Positions 17,351-27,285 of a stretch of DNA of 64,000 bases are shown here, one piece after another. This DNA is from Cardiobacteriaceae bacterium TAE3-ERU3 (GTDB lineage: Bacteria > Pseudomonadota > Gammaproteobacteria > Cardiobacteriales > Cardiobacteriaceae). The DNA is taken from assembly GCA_019218315.1 (NCBI GenBank), contig JAHUUI010000001.1, forward strand, positions 62,001 to 126,000. Direction: 5' to 3'. The notes beneath the pieces are model-generated. The model searched no databases. It was not told the origin of the DNA and saw only the letters and a program-made list of their open reading frames with translations. A program made the translations under genes and the position numbers. Positions within the stretch are counted from its first letter, which is position 1, and every line of letters starts with the position of its first letter.

Positions 17351-19229
17351 TATTGCTCCCGTGAAGATAGTGATCAATGACTTGCGCCACCAGCGGTGCC
17401 GCAACGGAACTACCACCACCACCGCGCTCGACAACCATACTCACTGCAATCCGCGGCTTATCTACTGGTGCGAAAGCAATAAACATGGCGTTATCCTGAT
17501 GTTCGTCAGCGAGATCTTTCGACAAGATACGACGGTTATCCTGAAACGAAATAACCTGTACCGTACCCGACTTGCCAGCCATGGTGAAATCCAATCCTTG
17601 CCCGACCCGGCGTGCCGTACCATAGCGGCTATTCATCACGCTGACCATCGCGTGCTTTGCTGCACGCCATGCAGCCGCATCATAAACCGGAATTTGCTGC
17701 CCTGGGATAGTCGGTGGTGCACGAAAAGATGCTACCTGTGGGTCATAGTACTGCTGCAGCAAATGCGGGGTATAGACAATACCGTCGTTAGCAACAATGC
17801 ACGTCATCTGTGCGAGCTGTAGCGGCGTCGTGGTCAGAAAACCCTGACCAATACTGATATTGATCGTATCGCCGATATACCACTGACTGCCGTGCTGCTT
17901 CAGCTTCCATGCCCTACTAGGCAAAATGCCACTACTCTCATCAGGTAGATCCACACCTGTTTTCTCACCAAGGGAAAAGTGCTGCGCGTAGTCGTGAATA
18001 CGATCTACGCCAAGTTTGTAACCCAGCGAGTAGAAATAGATATCACACGATTCAGCGATCGCGTGCTCCATATCAAGACTGCCGTGACCACTGCGCTGCC
18101 AGCAGTGAAAGCGGCGTTTTGTCGAGCTATCTGGAATACGGTAATAACCCGGACAGTTCACTCGCGACTGCTGCGAGTATAGACCGTAGTGCAAACCAGC
18201 CATTGCCATCATCGGCTTTATCACCGACCCGGGTGCATAGCGCCCTTTCACTGCACGGTGATACAGTGGGCTGTGTTCGTGATTGAGCAAGCGGTTATAT
18301 TGGCGCTGAGTGATGCCACGAACAAACAGATTCGCATCGAAAGACGGCCGCGACACCATGGCCAATACTTCACCATTATTGGGATCAAGTGCAACACATG
18401 CACCGCGATGATCCCCCATCACATCACTGATGCGCTGCTGTAAATCCACATCCAGCGTCAGATAAATATCCTGACCACGAACCGCTGGCTTTTCACTGAG
18501 TAAGCGCACAAGATTGCCGCTGACATCGGCCTCAAGCTGGCGAAAACCAGGTTTTCCGCGCAGCGCTTCTTCATATTGTCGTTCAATCCCGGCACGCCCC
18601 ATAGAATCCAGCCCGTGGTAGTCATCAGGGTTAAGCGTTTCAAGGTCTTTTTGGTTAATACGGTTGGTATAGCCAAGCACATGCGACAACAAGCTACCAT
18701 AAGGATAATAGCGCTCATGAGTCGGTTCGATTGCCACGCCGGGAAAACGATACAACACCGCGGCCAGCCGGTAATGCTCGGCTTCATTAACCGAACCTTT
18801 CAGTACTACAAACTCATAGCGCCGACTACGCTTATAGCGGGTTCGAAAATCCGCTATTTCTTCTTCACTCAGCGGCAAAATACCACCGAGCTCGGTAATC
18901 AGCGCATCGAGATCATCAACCTGCCAAGGATTGACCACCACTTGATGGCGCAGGATATTTTCCGTCAATGCGCGCCCATGGCGATCATAAATCGTACCAC
19001 GCTCAGGCACTAATGGCTTGATCCGAACCCGATTACTCTGCGAGCGGGTGCGGTAGTGCTCATGGCGATCAACTTGCAAATAAAACAAGCGGCCAAAAAG
19101 TCCGACCACTCCGGCAATCGTGATGCCAGCGAGCAACATCGCACGCCGAGCAAAGCTGCGCTGCAAATGTTCGCCGTGATCGGCATCCTGATTTCTGAGT
19201 GGATCGTCAGACCAGTCAGACTTGTTCAT
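17337..19229 (-). CDS. mrdA: Penicillin-binding protein 2 (MrdA), elongasome transpeptidase
   Basis: PBP2 crosslinks lateral-wall peptidoglycan and activates RodA. The 630-residue protein has an N-terminal membrane anchor (MLLAGITIAGVVGLFGRLFYL), a dimerisation domain, and the penicillin-fold motifs SxxK (PGSVIKPM), SxD/N-type (AESCDIYFYS) and KSG (MAGKSGTVQV). A GTG at 19232 precedes the preferred ATG at 19229. It overlaps mreD by 14 bp and rodA by 14 bp. Confidence 0.95.
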   Translation of the reverse strand: MNKSDWSDDPLRNQDADHGEHLQRSFARRAMLLAGITIAGVVGLFGRLFYLQVDRHEHYRTRSQSNRVRIKPLVPERGTIYDRHGRALTENILRHQVVVNPWQVDDLDALITELGGILPLSEEEIADFRTRYKRSRRYEFVVLKGSVNEAEHYRLAAVLYRFPGVAIEPTHERYYPYGSLLSHVLGYTNRINQKDLETLNPDDYHGLDSMGRAGIERQYEEALRGKPGFRQLEADVSGNLVRLLSEKPAVRGQDIYLTLDVDLQQRISDVMGDHRGACVALDPNNGEVLAMVSRPSFDANLFVRGITQRQYNRLLNHEHSPLYHRAVKGRYAPGSVIKPMMAMAGLHYGLYSQQSRVNCPGYYRIPDSSTKRRFHCWQRSGHGSLDMEHAIAESCDIYFYSLGYKLGVDRIHDYAQHFSLGEKTGVDLPDESSGILPSRAWKLKQHGSQWYIGDTINISIGQGFLTTTPLQLAQMTCIVANDGIVYTPHLLQQYYDPQVASFRAPPTIPGQQIPVYDAAAWRAAKHAMVSVMNSRYGTARRVGQGLDFTMAGKSGTVQVISFQDNRRILSKDLADEHQDNAMFIAFAPVDKPRIAVSMVVERGGGGSSVAAPLVAQVIDHYLHGSNNART

Positions 19230-19704
19230 CACGAACCTCAGGTGGTGTTACCAGCGCCACCAGCCATAAAACCACCGGCCAGCAAACAACTTCACCAAGC
19301 ACCGTCAGCCACCACCCACTGGCAGCTGGTTCACCGGTTAAAATATAAGTCATCAACCACTTAAACAATACAACGCCAGCCGCAATGACGACGACCAAAG
19401 AAAACTGCGCAGCAGTTGATACCAATTTCCAAATCATTCCTACCGGCACCAACAAAAACAACACCAGTGCATAATACATACCGTGAAAACCCAGCGGCAC
19501 TGCAGCCGCCACATCCGCCAGCAAAGCAAAAGGCAACACGGCCAGCCAGTTTATTTGCGCTGGACGATACAGCTGAGTAGCCAGTAATACCAGCAACATG
19601 ATATCCGGCAATAATAGCCAGCTCGCATAAAAAGAAAGCACCATCATCACCAGCCACGCCAGCAATAACAGTAAGAGAAACGGTCTTGCGCCTGATCTAT
19701 TCAC
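19216..19704 (-). CDS. mreD: Rod-shape membrane protein MreD
   Basis: This 162-residue, very hydrophobic protein has about five membrane segments and sits between mreC and mrdA. MreD stabilises the MreBCD elongasome. The segment ADVAAAVPLGFHGMYYAL fits the MreD family. It opens with GTG at 19704, overlapping mreC by 8 bp. Confidence 0.9.
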   Translation of the reverse strand: MNRSGARPFLLLLLLAWLVMMVLSFYASWLLLPDIMLLVLLATQLYRPAQINWLAVLPFALLADVAAAVPLGFHGMYYALVLFLLVPVGMIWKLVSTAAQFSLVVVIAAGVVLFKWLMTYILTGEPAASGWWLTVLGEVVCWPVVLWLVALVTPPEVRDEQV

Positions 19705-20614
19705 CAGTCACCTCACCATCTGCGACATTTACTTGCGGCACTGGAGGGCCACTGGGCAGGGTATTTTCAGCCGCACGCCCTTCAGCGCGGTCAAGTAATA
19801 GCACTTCAAGAATTGATGAAAGACGCGCAACGGGCTCAAGCTGTATATCCATAAACGACAAGCGCGGATCACGATTCACCGCAACCACTCTTGCCACCGG
19901 ATAGCCTCGCGGGAATACTCCACCCAACCCCGAACTGATCAGCACATCGTCTTTGCGGATATCGCTCCCTACTGTCATCTCAGGTAAGGTCAAAACCCCG
20001 GTACTGGCGCCGCCGACCACAACAGTACGCTGCTGCGTACGCTCTACATACACCGGGACACGGCTACGTGCATCACTAATTAGCATCACCCGAGCTTCAT
20101 CGGGAAAAACCTCGACCACCTGCCCCACCAAACCATAAGGATCAATCACTGCTTGATTCACATAGACACCGTCATCACTACCGCGACTGATGGTTATAAT
20201 TTCACGATAGCCATCAATCGAAGTATCGCGTAGCTCAGCAACAGAAACCGGCACACGAACATCAAGCACCGAATCCATCAGCATCCGCAAACGGCGGTTT
20301 TCAGCCTGTAAATGGCCAAGCATTTGGGTTTGTGCATGCAGCAAGCGGTTTTCCGCTTCAAGCTGCGTGGTTCGCGCCTCAAGATCGCCACTTTCCTGAA
20401 TATGGCGAATCCCCGATGCAGTCATACGCAAAGGGAAATACACCACATCACGCACTGGCTGATAAACATATTGATACAAGCCATTCTCGATCGGACGCAA
20501 CAGCGCCGTACGCGATGACAACGCCAGCAATATCGCAGACAAGCAGAAAAACAGCGCCATGCGCTTACGACCGGTATTTGGGCGGTTAGGCCGCCCTCCT
20601 GCGGTCAATAACAT
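19697..20614 (-). CDS. mreC: Rod-shape protein MreC
   Basis: MreC is a bitopic scaffold linking MreB to PBP2. The 305-residue protein has one membrane helix near residues 19-36, a coiled coil (ESGDLEARTTQLEAENRLLHAQTQMLG) and the two beta-barrel domains typical of MreC (DPYGLVGQVVEVFPDEARVMLISD, VLISSGLGGVFPRGYPVARV). Position between mreB and mreD is canonical. ATG start at 20614. Confidence 0.95.
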   Translation of the reverse strand: MLLTAGGRPNRPNTGRKRMALFFCLSAILLALSSRTALLRPIENGLYQYVYQPVRDVVYFPLRMTASGIRHIQESGDLEARTTQLEAENRLLHAQTQMLGHLQAENRRLRMLMDSVLDVRVPVSVAELRDTSIDGYREIITISRGSDDGVYVNQAVIDPYGLVGQVVEVFPDEARVMLISDARSRVPVYVERTQQRTVVVGGASTGVLTLPEMTVGSDIRKDDVLISSGLGGVFPRGYPVARVVAVNRDPRLSFMDIQLEPVARLSSILEVLLLDRAEGRAAENTLPSGPPVPQVNVADGEVTGE

Positions 20615-20636
20615 ATACGGCCGAACACACTATCCA

Positions 20637-21686
20637 TCAGGACATCAGGAAAGAAGCAACACCGCGTTGGTCAAGCAACTCAAGCACTTTACCACCACCG
20701 CGCGCAACGCAAGTCAGTGGATCTTCGGCGATGATCACATTGAGGCGCGTTTCTTCCATCAGTAAGCGGTCAATATCACGTAGCAATGCCCCACCACCGG
20801 TCAGGACAATACCGCGATCAGCAACGTCAGCCGCCAGTTCCGGTGGCGTCAGTTCCAATGCCTGCTTAAGCGCACGCACGATACCACCAAGTGGCTCCTG
20901 CAATGCTTCCAGCACCTCGTTGGAATTGATTGTAAAGCTGCGTGGCGCGCCTTCTTGCTGATTGGTACCGCGCACTTCCAGCTCACGAATATCACTCGAA
21001 GGATACGCACAGCCAATTTCTTTTTTAATTCTCTCGGCAGTTGGCAACCCAATCACAATGCCGAAATTGCGTCGTACATAGTCAATAATTGCACTGTCAA
21101 ACTTATCACCGCCAACGCGAACGGATGCAGAGTAAACGATACCGTTGAGTGAAATCACCGCCACTTCAGACGTACCACCGCCGATATCAATCACCATCGA
21201 ACCGTAGGCCTCATCAACTGGAATCCCTGCACCAATCGCAGCGGCCATGGGCTCTTGAATCAAAAAAACATCACGCGCGCCGGCTGACTGCGCCGCATCT
21301 CGGATCGCGCGCTTTTCAACTTGCGTCGCGCCCGATGGTACGCACACCAAAATCCGCGGGCTCGGCTTGAATAGCCCTCGCCGACCAATCGCCTGCTTGA
21401 TGAAGTGCGTCAGCATCATTGAGGTAATCTTATAATCAGCAATCACACCATCCTGAAGCGGACGAATCGTCGATAAGTTACCCGGCGTACGACCGAGCAT
21501 CTGCTTGGCCTGTGTGCCGTAGGCAACAATTTTTTTACGCCCATCTTGTGGATCTTCAGCGATGGCCACAACAGACGGCTGATCCAATACCAGCCCCTGT
21601 CCACGCACATAGACAAGTGTATTGGCCGTACCCAAGTCAATTGATAAATCGCTCGAAAACATGCCACCAAACAAAGAAAAAGCCAT
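20637..21686 (-). CDS. mreB: Actin-like rod-shape protein MreB
   Basis: MreB polymerises on the inner membrane and guides lateral-wall synthesis. The 349-residue protein has actin-fold motifs: [11 protein letters not shown] (phosphate 1), [19 protein letters not shown] (phosphate 2) and [15 protein letters not shown] (adenosine). Length and end are normal. It is the promoter-proximal gene of the shape operon, divergent from gatC across 158 bp. Confidence 0.97.
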   Translation of the reverse strand: MAFSLFGGMFSSDLSIDLGTANTLVYVRGQGLVLDQPSVVAIAEDPQDGRKKIVAYGTQAKQMLGRTPGNLSTIRPLQDGVIADYKITSMMLTHFIKQAIGRRGLFKPSPRILVCVPSGATQVEKRAIRDAAQSAGARDVFLIQEPMAAAIGAGIPVDEAYGSMVIDIGGGTSEVAVISLNGIVYSASVRVGGDKFDSAIIDYVRRNFGIVIGLPTAERIKKEIGCAYPSSDIRELEVRGTNQQEGAPRSFTINSNEVLEALQEPLGGIVRALKQALELTPPELAADVADRGIVLTGGGALLRDIDRLLMEETRLNVIIAEDPLTCVARGGGKVLELLDQRGVASFLMS

Positions 21687-21844
21687 AATTATGTCGTCCC
21701 GATCACAGATAAATTCTGCTTAACCATAAAAAATAAAGAAAAAAGCCGTTGTAAAAATACTGCGTCAGAAACGCAAAGCAGGTGCAAATACAAGCCGGAT
21801 ATGATACCTTTTCAGGCGTTTTTTTGAAGGGTTTTTTCTAAACT

Positions 21845-22135
21845 ATGAGCAAACTTGACCGTGACATCGTCACCAAAACCGCTTTCCTCGCCCGTTTGCA
21901 GCTAAGTGAACAGGAAACCGAGCGCCTTGAACGCGAGCTCGGTGACATCTTCACACTGTGCGCCGCTATCGACCGCGACGACATCCGCAGTAAAGCACCA
22001 CTCGCGCACCCGCTCGGTGATACCCAGCGCCTGCGTCCGGACGTCGCCATCAAGCGCGACATGCACGCCAGCATCGCGCAAAATGCACCGCTGGAAGAAG
22101 ACGGCTTCATTACCGTCCCTAAAGTTATCGAATAA
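21845..22135 (+). CDS. gatC: Asp-tRNA(Asn)/Glu-tRNA(Gln) amidotransferase subunit GatC
   Basis: GatC is the small structural subunit of the transamidosome that makes Gln-tRNA and/or Asn-tRNA from misacylated precursors. The 96-residue product begins MSKLDRDIVTKTAFLARLQLSEQE, typical of GatC. It lies 9 bp before gatA. Confidence 0.93.
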   Translation: MSKLDRDIVTKTAFLARLQLSEQETERLERELGDIFTLCAAIDRDDIRSKAPLAHPLGDTQRLRPDVAIKRDMHASIAQNAPLEEDGFITVPKVIE

Positions 22136-22144
22136 GGAAGCGAC

Positions 22145-23605
22145 ATGAACTACCACCAGCACAGCGTCGCCGAACTCTCACGCCTACTCGAAAATGGCGA
22201 AACCACCTCGGTCGAACTCACAGAATACTTTTTGCAGCGCATTGAGCAGCACAACCCCGAGCTCAATTGCTTCATCCGCATTGAGCGCGAACACGCACTT
22301 GCCACCGCTAAAGCAGCAGACGCACGCCGCAATGAAGGCAAAACGCTTTCACCACTTGACGGCATCCCAATGGCGCACAAAGATCTCTTCTGCACCAAGG
22401 ACATCCCGACCACGGCCGCATCCAAAATGCTCGATGGTTTTGTGCCTTCCTATGACGCCACCATCGTCGAAAATCTTGCCAACGGCGGCGCAATCATGCT
22501 CGGCAAATTGTCGATGGATGAATTTGCGATGGGCTCATCAAACGAACGCAGCTACTTCGGCGCCGTGAAAAATCCATGGCAAACAGAGCACGTCCCCGGT
22601 GGCTCATCCGGCGGCTCAGCCGCAGCTGTTGCAGCGCGCCTCGTACCTTATGCCACTGGCTCAGACACCGGCGGATCAATCCGCCAGCCAGCTGCCTACT
22701 GCGGCATCACAGGCATCAAGCCAACTTATGGCACCCTGTCGCGCTACGGCATGATCGCTTTTGCCTCGAGCCTCGACCAGCCAGGTCCAATGGCCGCAAC
22801 CGCGGAAGACCTCGCACTGATCCTCAATCAAATGGGCGGGCACGATCCCAAGGACTCTACATCGAGTGAAAAGACCCACACCGTTTTCGACACCGAACTC
22901 GGTAACTCACTCGAAGGGCTGACCATCGGCTTGCCAACAGCGTACTTCAACAACCTTGACCCAGTCATGGCTGAGCGCATTAAAGCCGTGGCCAAGCAAT
23001 ATGAAGCGCTTGGTGCGACAATCAAGGACGTTGAGCTGCAATACAGCGACGTCGCGATTGCCACCTACTACCTTATTGCCAGTGCCGAAGCCTCATCGAA
23101 CCTATCACGCTACGACGGCGTACGTTATGGCTACCGCTGCACTGATCCCAAAGACTTACAAGACCTCTACTGCCGCAGCCGTGGCGAAGGCTTTGGCGAA
23201 GAAGTGAAGCGCCGCATCATGATCGGCACCCACGCACTCTCAGCTGGCTATTACGACGCCTACTACGAGCAGGCACGCCGCGCACGCCGTGCGATCCTCG
23301 ACGACTTCAATGCTGCTTTCGAGCAAGTTGACGTGATTTTGGGCCCGACCACCCCGGCACCTGCATTCAAGCTCGGTAGCAAAACTGATGATCCGGTAGA
23401 AATGTTCCTCGGCGACCTCTATACCGTCTCGGTCAATCTCGCCGGCCTTCCTGCAATCAGCCACCCAGCTGGATTTATTGACGGGCTGCCAGTCGGTGCA
23501 CAGCTCATCGGCCCACATTTCAGTGAACCGAAGCTGCTCAATGCGGTACATCAGTACCAGCAACACAACGACGATCACCGCAAAATCCCGGCTGACTATC
23601 AATAG
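22145..23605 (+). CDS. gatA: Asp/Glu-tRNA amidotransferase subunit GatA
   Basis: GatA is the glutaminase that supplies ammonia to GatB. The 486-residue protein has the amidase-signature Ser-cisSer-Lys site: PMAHKDLFC holds the Lys and [32 protein letters not shown] holds the Ser residues. An ATG at 22145 follows AAGGAAG. It is normally followed by gatB, but here a strong terminator and a SulP gene follow, so gatB must be elsewhere if present. Confidence 0.96.
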   Translation: MNYHQHSVAELSRLLENGETTSVELTEYFLQRIEQHNPELNCFIRIEREHALATAKAADARRNEGKTLSPLDGIPMAHKDLFCTKDIPTTAASKMLDGFVPSYDATIVENLANGGAIMLGKLSMDEFAMGSSNERSYFGAVKNPWQTEHVPGGSSGGSAAAVAARLVPYATGSDTGGSIRQPAAYCGITGIKPTYGTLSRYGMIAFASSLDQPGPMAATAEDLALILNQMGGHDPKDSTSSEKTHTVFDTELGNSLEGLTIGLPTAYFNNLDPVMAERIKAVAKQYEALGATIKDVELQYSDVAIATYYLIASAEASSNLSRYDGVRYGYRCTDPKDLQDLYCRSRGEGFGEEVKRRIMIGTHALSAGYYDAYYEQARRARRAILDDFNAAFEQVDVILGPTTPAPAFKLGSKTDDPVEMFLGDLYTVSVNLAGLPAISHPAGFIDGLPVGAQLIGPHFSEPKLLNAVHQYQQHNDDHRKIPADYQ

Positions 23606-23619
23606 TCAAGTCAGGCTTC

Positions 23620-23652
23620 AAGAAACGGCGCAATTTATGCGCCGTTTCTTTA
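23620..23652 (+). terminator. Terminator of gatCA
   Basis: AAGAAACGGCGC and GCGCCGTTTCTT form a 12-bp perfect stem with a 7-nt loop, 14 bp past the gatA stop. Confidence 0.92.
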
Positions 23653-23740
23653 TAAAAAGAGGCATAATATTTAGTCAATCCAGGTAAAGAAAGACTAAAT
23701 AGCTATACCCGCTTCTGGTGTCGCAACCTGCTCATCACAA

Positions 23741-23766
23741 AGGTTCAAGTCCTCTTCTGGGCACCA
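23741..23766 (+). pseudogene. Orphan 3' fragment of tRNA-Leu (candidate attachment-site scar)
   Basis: Starting AGGTTCAAGTCC and ending TTCTGGGCACCA, these 26 bases match the T-arm, acceptor end and CCA of the tRNA-Leu(CAG) at 11864-11950 with a single G-to-A change in the T loop. No 5' half or anticodon arm lies upstream, so this is not a working tRNA. Such 3' duplicates are what integrases leave when an element inserts in a tRNA, but no integrase is visible nearby. Confidence 0.8.
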
Positions 23767-23866
23767 TAGCAAACCATTACTATCATCAATTTTTCCCATC
23801 ACAAAATTGGTTTCAAGTTCATATACCTGATATCCTTGTCCGCTTTTTGCCCATTACGAGATTTCC

Positions 23867-25360
23867 ATGTTTGACTTTTCTCCTGCCACCCTCAAGCGCG
23901 AGTGGTTCGGCAATGTGCGCGGCGATATGCTCTCCGGCCTTGTCGTTGCCCTCGCCCTAATTCCAGAAGCCATCGCTTTTTCCATCATCGCAGGTGTTGA
24001 TCCAAAAGTCGGGCTGTATGCCTCGTTCTGCATCGCATTCATCATTGCTTTTGTCGGTGGCCGTCCCGGCATGATCTCGGCCGCAACTGGCGCAATGGCG
24101 CTACTGATGGTTACCTTGGTCAAGGAACACGGGCTAGAATACCTCCTTGCGACCACCCTGCTTACGGGTGTCCTGCAAATCTTTGCCGGTGTACTACGCC
24201 TCGGTACGTTGATGCAGTTCGTCTCGCGCTCAGTCGTCACCGGCTTCGTCAACGCGCTCGCCATTCTCATTTTTATGGCGCAGTTACCCGAGCTGACCCA
24301 CGTCACATGGCATGTTTACGCCATGACCGCAGCCGGGCTTGCCATCATCTATCTATTCCCATATCTGCCTAAAATCGGGCAAATGCTGCCTTCTCCATTG
24401 GTTTGTATTGTCGGGCTGACCATTGTCGCCATCCTGCTCGACTTACCAATCCGTCGTGTTGGTGACATGGGTGAACTGCCCGATACTCTGCCAATTTTCC
24501 TGTGGCCAAACGTACCACTCAACCTCGAAACTCTGTGGATTATTTTGCCTTATGCGCTCGGCCTGTCTGTGGTCGGCTTGCTTGAGTCATTGATGACCGC
24601 CACCATCGTTGACGACCTCACCGACACCCCAAGCAACCGTAACCGCGAATGTACCGGACAAGGCATTGCCAATATCGGTGCCGGGCTGTTCGGCGGCATG
24701 GCAGGCTGTGCAATGATTGGGCAGTCAATCATCAACATCAAATCCGGCGGCCGCGGTCGCCTTTCAACGCTGATTGCTGGCGTCGTACTCATCTTTATGG
24801 TCGTTTTTCTCGATGAATGGATTGGGCAAATCCCCATGGCTGCATTGGTTGCGGTGATGATTATGGTTTCCATCGGTACATTTTCATGGCAATCCATCCG
24901 CGATATGCCCAAATACCCACTGCGCACCAATATCGTCATGCTATCCACTGTCGCTGTAGTGGTATGGACGCACAACCTTGCTCTTGGCGTCCTTGCTGGT
25001 GTATTGCTAGCCTCCGTATTTTTTGCACATAAAATCGCACATTATCTCGATGTACTGCGCAAAGCCGATGCGGAGCACCCTGATCAGGTTACTTACACCG
25101 TTGTCGGGCAGGTATTCTTTGCGTCTGCAGAAAATTTCCTGCGATTTTTCGACTTTAAAGAAGCGGTGCGCAAAGTAACCATCGACGTCTCACAAGCACA
25201 CTTTTGGGACGTTACCGCAGTCAGTGCACTGGACAAAGCCGCGGAGCGCTTCCGCCGTGATGGTGCTGAAGTTGAAGTCATTGGTATGAACGCAGCGACG
25301 CGTACTGTGGTTGATCAGTTCAGCAAGCAACACCCTGACTTGCCACAACATATCATTTGA
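23867..25360 (+). CDS. SulP-family anion transporter with STAS domain
   Basis: The 497-residue inner-membrane protein has the SulP start ([33 protein letters not shown]) and many transmembrane segments to about residue 395. A short C-terminal STAS domain follows ([25 protein letters not shown]). The family imports sulfate, bicarbonate or dicarboxylates coupled to Na+ or H+; the substrate cannot be told here. Start ATG at 23867 has a poor Shine-Dalgarno. It stands alone after the tRNA fragment. Confidence 0.88.
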   Translation: MFDFSPATLKREWFGNVRGDMLSGLVVALALIPEAIAFSIIAGVDPKVGLYASFCIAFIIAFVGGRPGMISAATGAMALLMVTLVKEHGLEYLLATTLLTGVLQIFAGVLRLGTLMQFVSRSVVTGFVNALAILIFMAQLPELTHVTWHVYAMTAAGLAIIYLFPYLPKIGQMLPSPLVCIVGLTIVAILLDLPIRRVGDMGELPDTLPIFLWPNVPLNLETLWIILPYALGLSVVGLLESLMTATIVDDLTDTPSNRNRECTGQGIANIGAGLFGGMAGCAMIGQSIINIKSGGRGRLSTLIAGVVLIFMVVFLDEWIGQIPMAALVAVMIMVSIGTFSWQSIRDMPKYPLRTNIVMLSTVAVVVWTHNLALGVLAGVLLASVFFAHKIAHYLDVLRKADAEHPDQVTYTVVGQVFFASAENFLRFFDFKEAVRKVTIDVSQAHFWDVTAVSALDKAAERFRRDGAEVEVIGMNAATRTVVDQFSKQHPDLPQHII

Positions 25361-25405
25361 TCAGATATTCGTTGACTGACAACCAGCTAAAAATAACATT
25401 CGGCA

Positions 25406-25454
25406 CATCGGGCATCTTTGAAAAAGACATGCATTTTATGCATGGCGCCCGATG
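25406..25454. other. Nested stem-loop in the SulP-usp intergenic region
   Basis: CATCGGGC (25406-25413) pairs with GCCCGATG (25447-25454), and inside them CATGCAT-TTT-ATGCATG (25428-25444) forms a second palindrome. There is no strong U tract, so it is a weak terminator candidate; a structured RNA or an operator is also possible. Confidence 0.35.
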
Positions 25455-25618
25455 GCGCTAACCATGGTTTGGCAAGCAGATAGACTGCTAAATAAATCAT
25501 GCGCAATACAACAACCAGAGATACGGACTAGTGAATCGGTGTTCCCCCGACCTTTTGTAAAGCCCCGACACGCAGTACAATGCAGGCATACTCGAAAATC
25601 ATGACTCAGGAGAACCGC

Positions 25619-26467
25619 GTGACCTACATTATTGCCGCCCTCGATAATTCTGACCAGCAGCATCATGTTATTGATGCAGCCATTTGGGCGGCTTCACGCC
25701 GTGGCGATGGCATCCGCTTTGTTCATGCACTGGAAAAACCCACTGACAGCAAAGCCGAACTCAGCGGCAATATCGGCCTTGGCACGCGTGAGCACTTACA
25801 AGCACAACTCGTCGAAATGGACGCACAACGCAGCCGCATGGCCTACGAACATGGCTTGCTTCTCCTCAAGGATGCGGCACAAATTGCCATTGATGCAGGC
25901 ATCGAAGAACTCGATATGCAGCAGCGCCACGATGAGCTACTGCCCACCCTACTCAATTACAGCAAAGACGCTTCACTATTCGTCATGGGTCGTCGCGGCA
26001 CCAAACACAGTGAAAAAGAAGCAATCGGCACCCACATCGAAACAGTAACGCGCCGTGTCGAGCAGCCAGTCCTGCTAACCACCGGTGAATTCACCGCACC
26101 CAAGGCAGTGATGATCGCTTACGATGGCCGTGAAACTGCTCTTGATCTGATCCGCAAAATTGCTGACGGCCCAATTTTGCACGGGCTCGACATCCACGTC
26201 GTCATGATCGGAGACGACAAGCTCGCCAACCATGAAGCGCTCGACAAAGCTGCACAGCTGCTCGCCCATACCGGTGGGAAAATCACACCAGCACTGGTAA
26301 AAAGTGATGACACCCTCACCGCCATCAATCAATACATCACCGATCACGACATCGGCCTGCTGGTCATGGGTGCCTTTGCCAATAATAGCGTCCGCCGCTT
26401 ATTTCTCGGCAGTAAAACCCTAAAGATGATCGCAGCCAGCCAAGTTCCCTTACTGATCATGCGCTAA
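25619..26467 (+). CDS. Tandem universal stress protein (two UspA domains)
   Basis: The 282-residue protein has two Usp domains. The first ends with FVMGRRGTKHSEKEAIGTHIETVTRRVEQPVLL and the second with LLVMGAFANNSVRRLFLGSKTLKMIAASQVPLLIMR. The N-terminal copy keeps an ATP-binding-like Gly motif, while the second is degenerate. I choose the GTG at 25619, 7 bp after AGGAG, over the ATG at 25601. It resembles UspE-type proteins of general stress protection in the cytoplasm. Confidence 0.85.
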   Translation: MTYIIAALDNSDQQHHVIDAAIWAASRRGDGIRFVHALEKPTDSKAELSGNIGLGTREHLQAQLVEMDAQRSRMAYEHGLLLLKDAAQIAIDAGIEELDMQQRHDELLPTLLNYSKDASLFVMGRRGTKHSEKEAIGTHIETVTRRVEQPVLLTTGEFTAPKAVMIAYDGRETALDLIRKIADGPILHGLDIHVVMIGDDKLANHEALDKAAQLLAHTGGKITPALVKSDDTLTAINQYITDHDIGLLVMGAFANNSVRRLFLGSKTLKMIAASQVPLLIMR

Positions 26468-26636
26468 GCTCGGCCTCTTTGGTAAAGCAAATAACCGTAT
26501 CGTTATTTTGGATTAAAAAAATTTCTGTATGATTTTGGGATCTGAGGGCATTAGCCTCTAGCAACATAGTGATCACCTGAAAACCTTTCGGTGCTCACAT
26601 AACATCTATAGATTACTTTCCATACAAGGAGACATC

Positions 26637-27152
26637 ATGAGCTTTAACGGTGAACAACACCCAGGCGTCACTCTTGACCGCCCCCAAGAAGCACAAGGCT
26701 TCACCTTTAACCACACCATGCTGCGCATCAAAGACCCAAAAGTCTCGCTCGATTTCTACACCCGAATCATGGGCATGACTGTTGTACGCCGCAGTGACTA
26801 CGAAAACGGCAAATTCACCCTCTACTTTCTCGCACGCCTCAACCCCGACGAGCAACCACCACAAGACAAAGACGAGCGCAAAAATTGGGTTGCCAAACAG
26901 CGCGGCATTCTCGAACTGACCCACAACTGGGGTACAGAAAACGACCCCGACGCACACTACCACGATGGCAACAAACAACCACAAGGCTTTGGCCACATCT
27001 GCTTCAGCGTGCCAGACTTTGACGCCGCTATTGCGTGGTTCGACAAAAACAACGTCACCTACCAAAAGCGCCCCGAAGACGGCACCATGAAAGACATTGC
27101 GTTTATCAAAGACCCTGACGGCTACTGGATCGAAATCATCGGTTATCAATAA
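26637..27152 (+). CDS. gloA: Lactoylglutathione lyase (glyoxalase I)
   Basis: GloA converts the methylglyoxal-glutathione hemithioacetal to lactoylglutathione. The 171-residue protein has metal ligands in the expected places: His26 (FNHTML), Glu in GILELTHNWG, His in GFGHICFSV and Glu in YWIEIIGY. The insert between them (about DEQPPQDKDERKNWVAKQRG) resembles the Zn-type, eukaryote-like class rather than the short Ni-type E. coli GloA. A GGAG lies before the ATG. Confidence 0.94.
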   Translation: MSFNGEQHPGVTLDRPQEAQGFTFNHTMLRIKDPKVSLDFYTRIMGMTVVRRSDYENGKFTLYFLARLNPDEQPPQDKDERKNWVAKQRGILELTHNWGTENDPDAHYHDGNKQPQGFGHICFSVPDFDAAIAWFDKNNVTYQKRPEDGTMKDIAFIKDPDGYWIEIIGYQ

Positions 27153-27162
27153 CCCCAATCAT

Positions 27163-27205
27163 GTGTACTTTCTTGGAGCATGGGCTTCAGGAAAGTACAC
27201 CTTTT
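27163..27205 (+). terminator. Terminator of gloA
   Basis: GTGTACTTTC and GAAAGTACAC pair across an 18-nt loop and are followed by CTTTT, 10 bp after the gloA stop. Confidence 0.75.
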
Positions 27206-27285
27206 ACCATATGCAAAACATGCTCAACGGGTTGATACCGTTTTGAACTAAAATAATGAGCATATTTTGCTCGCCTCTTACTTCT

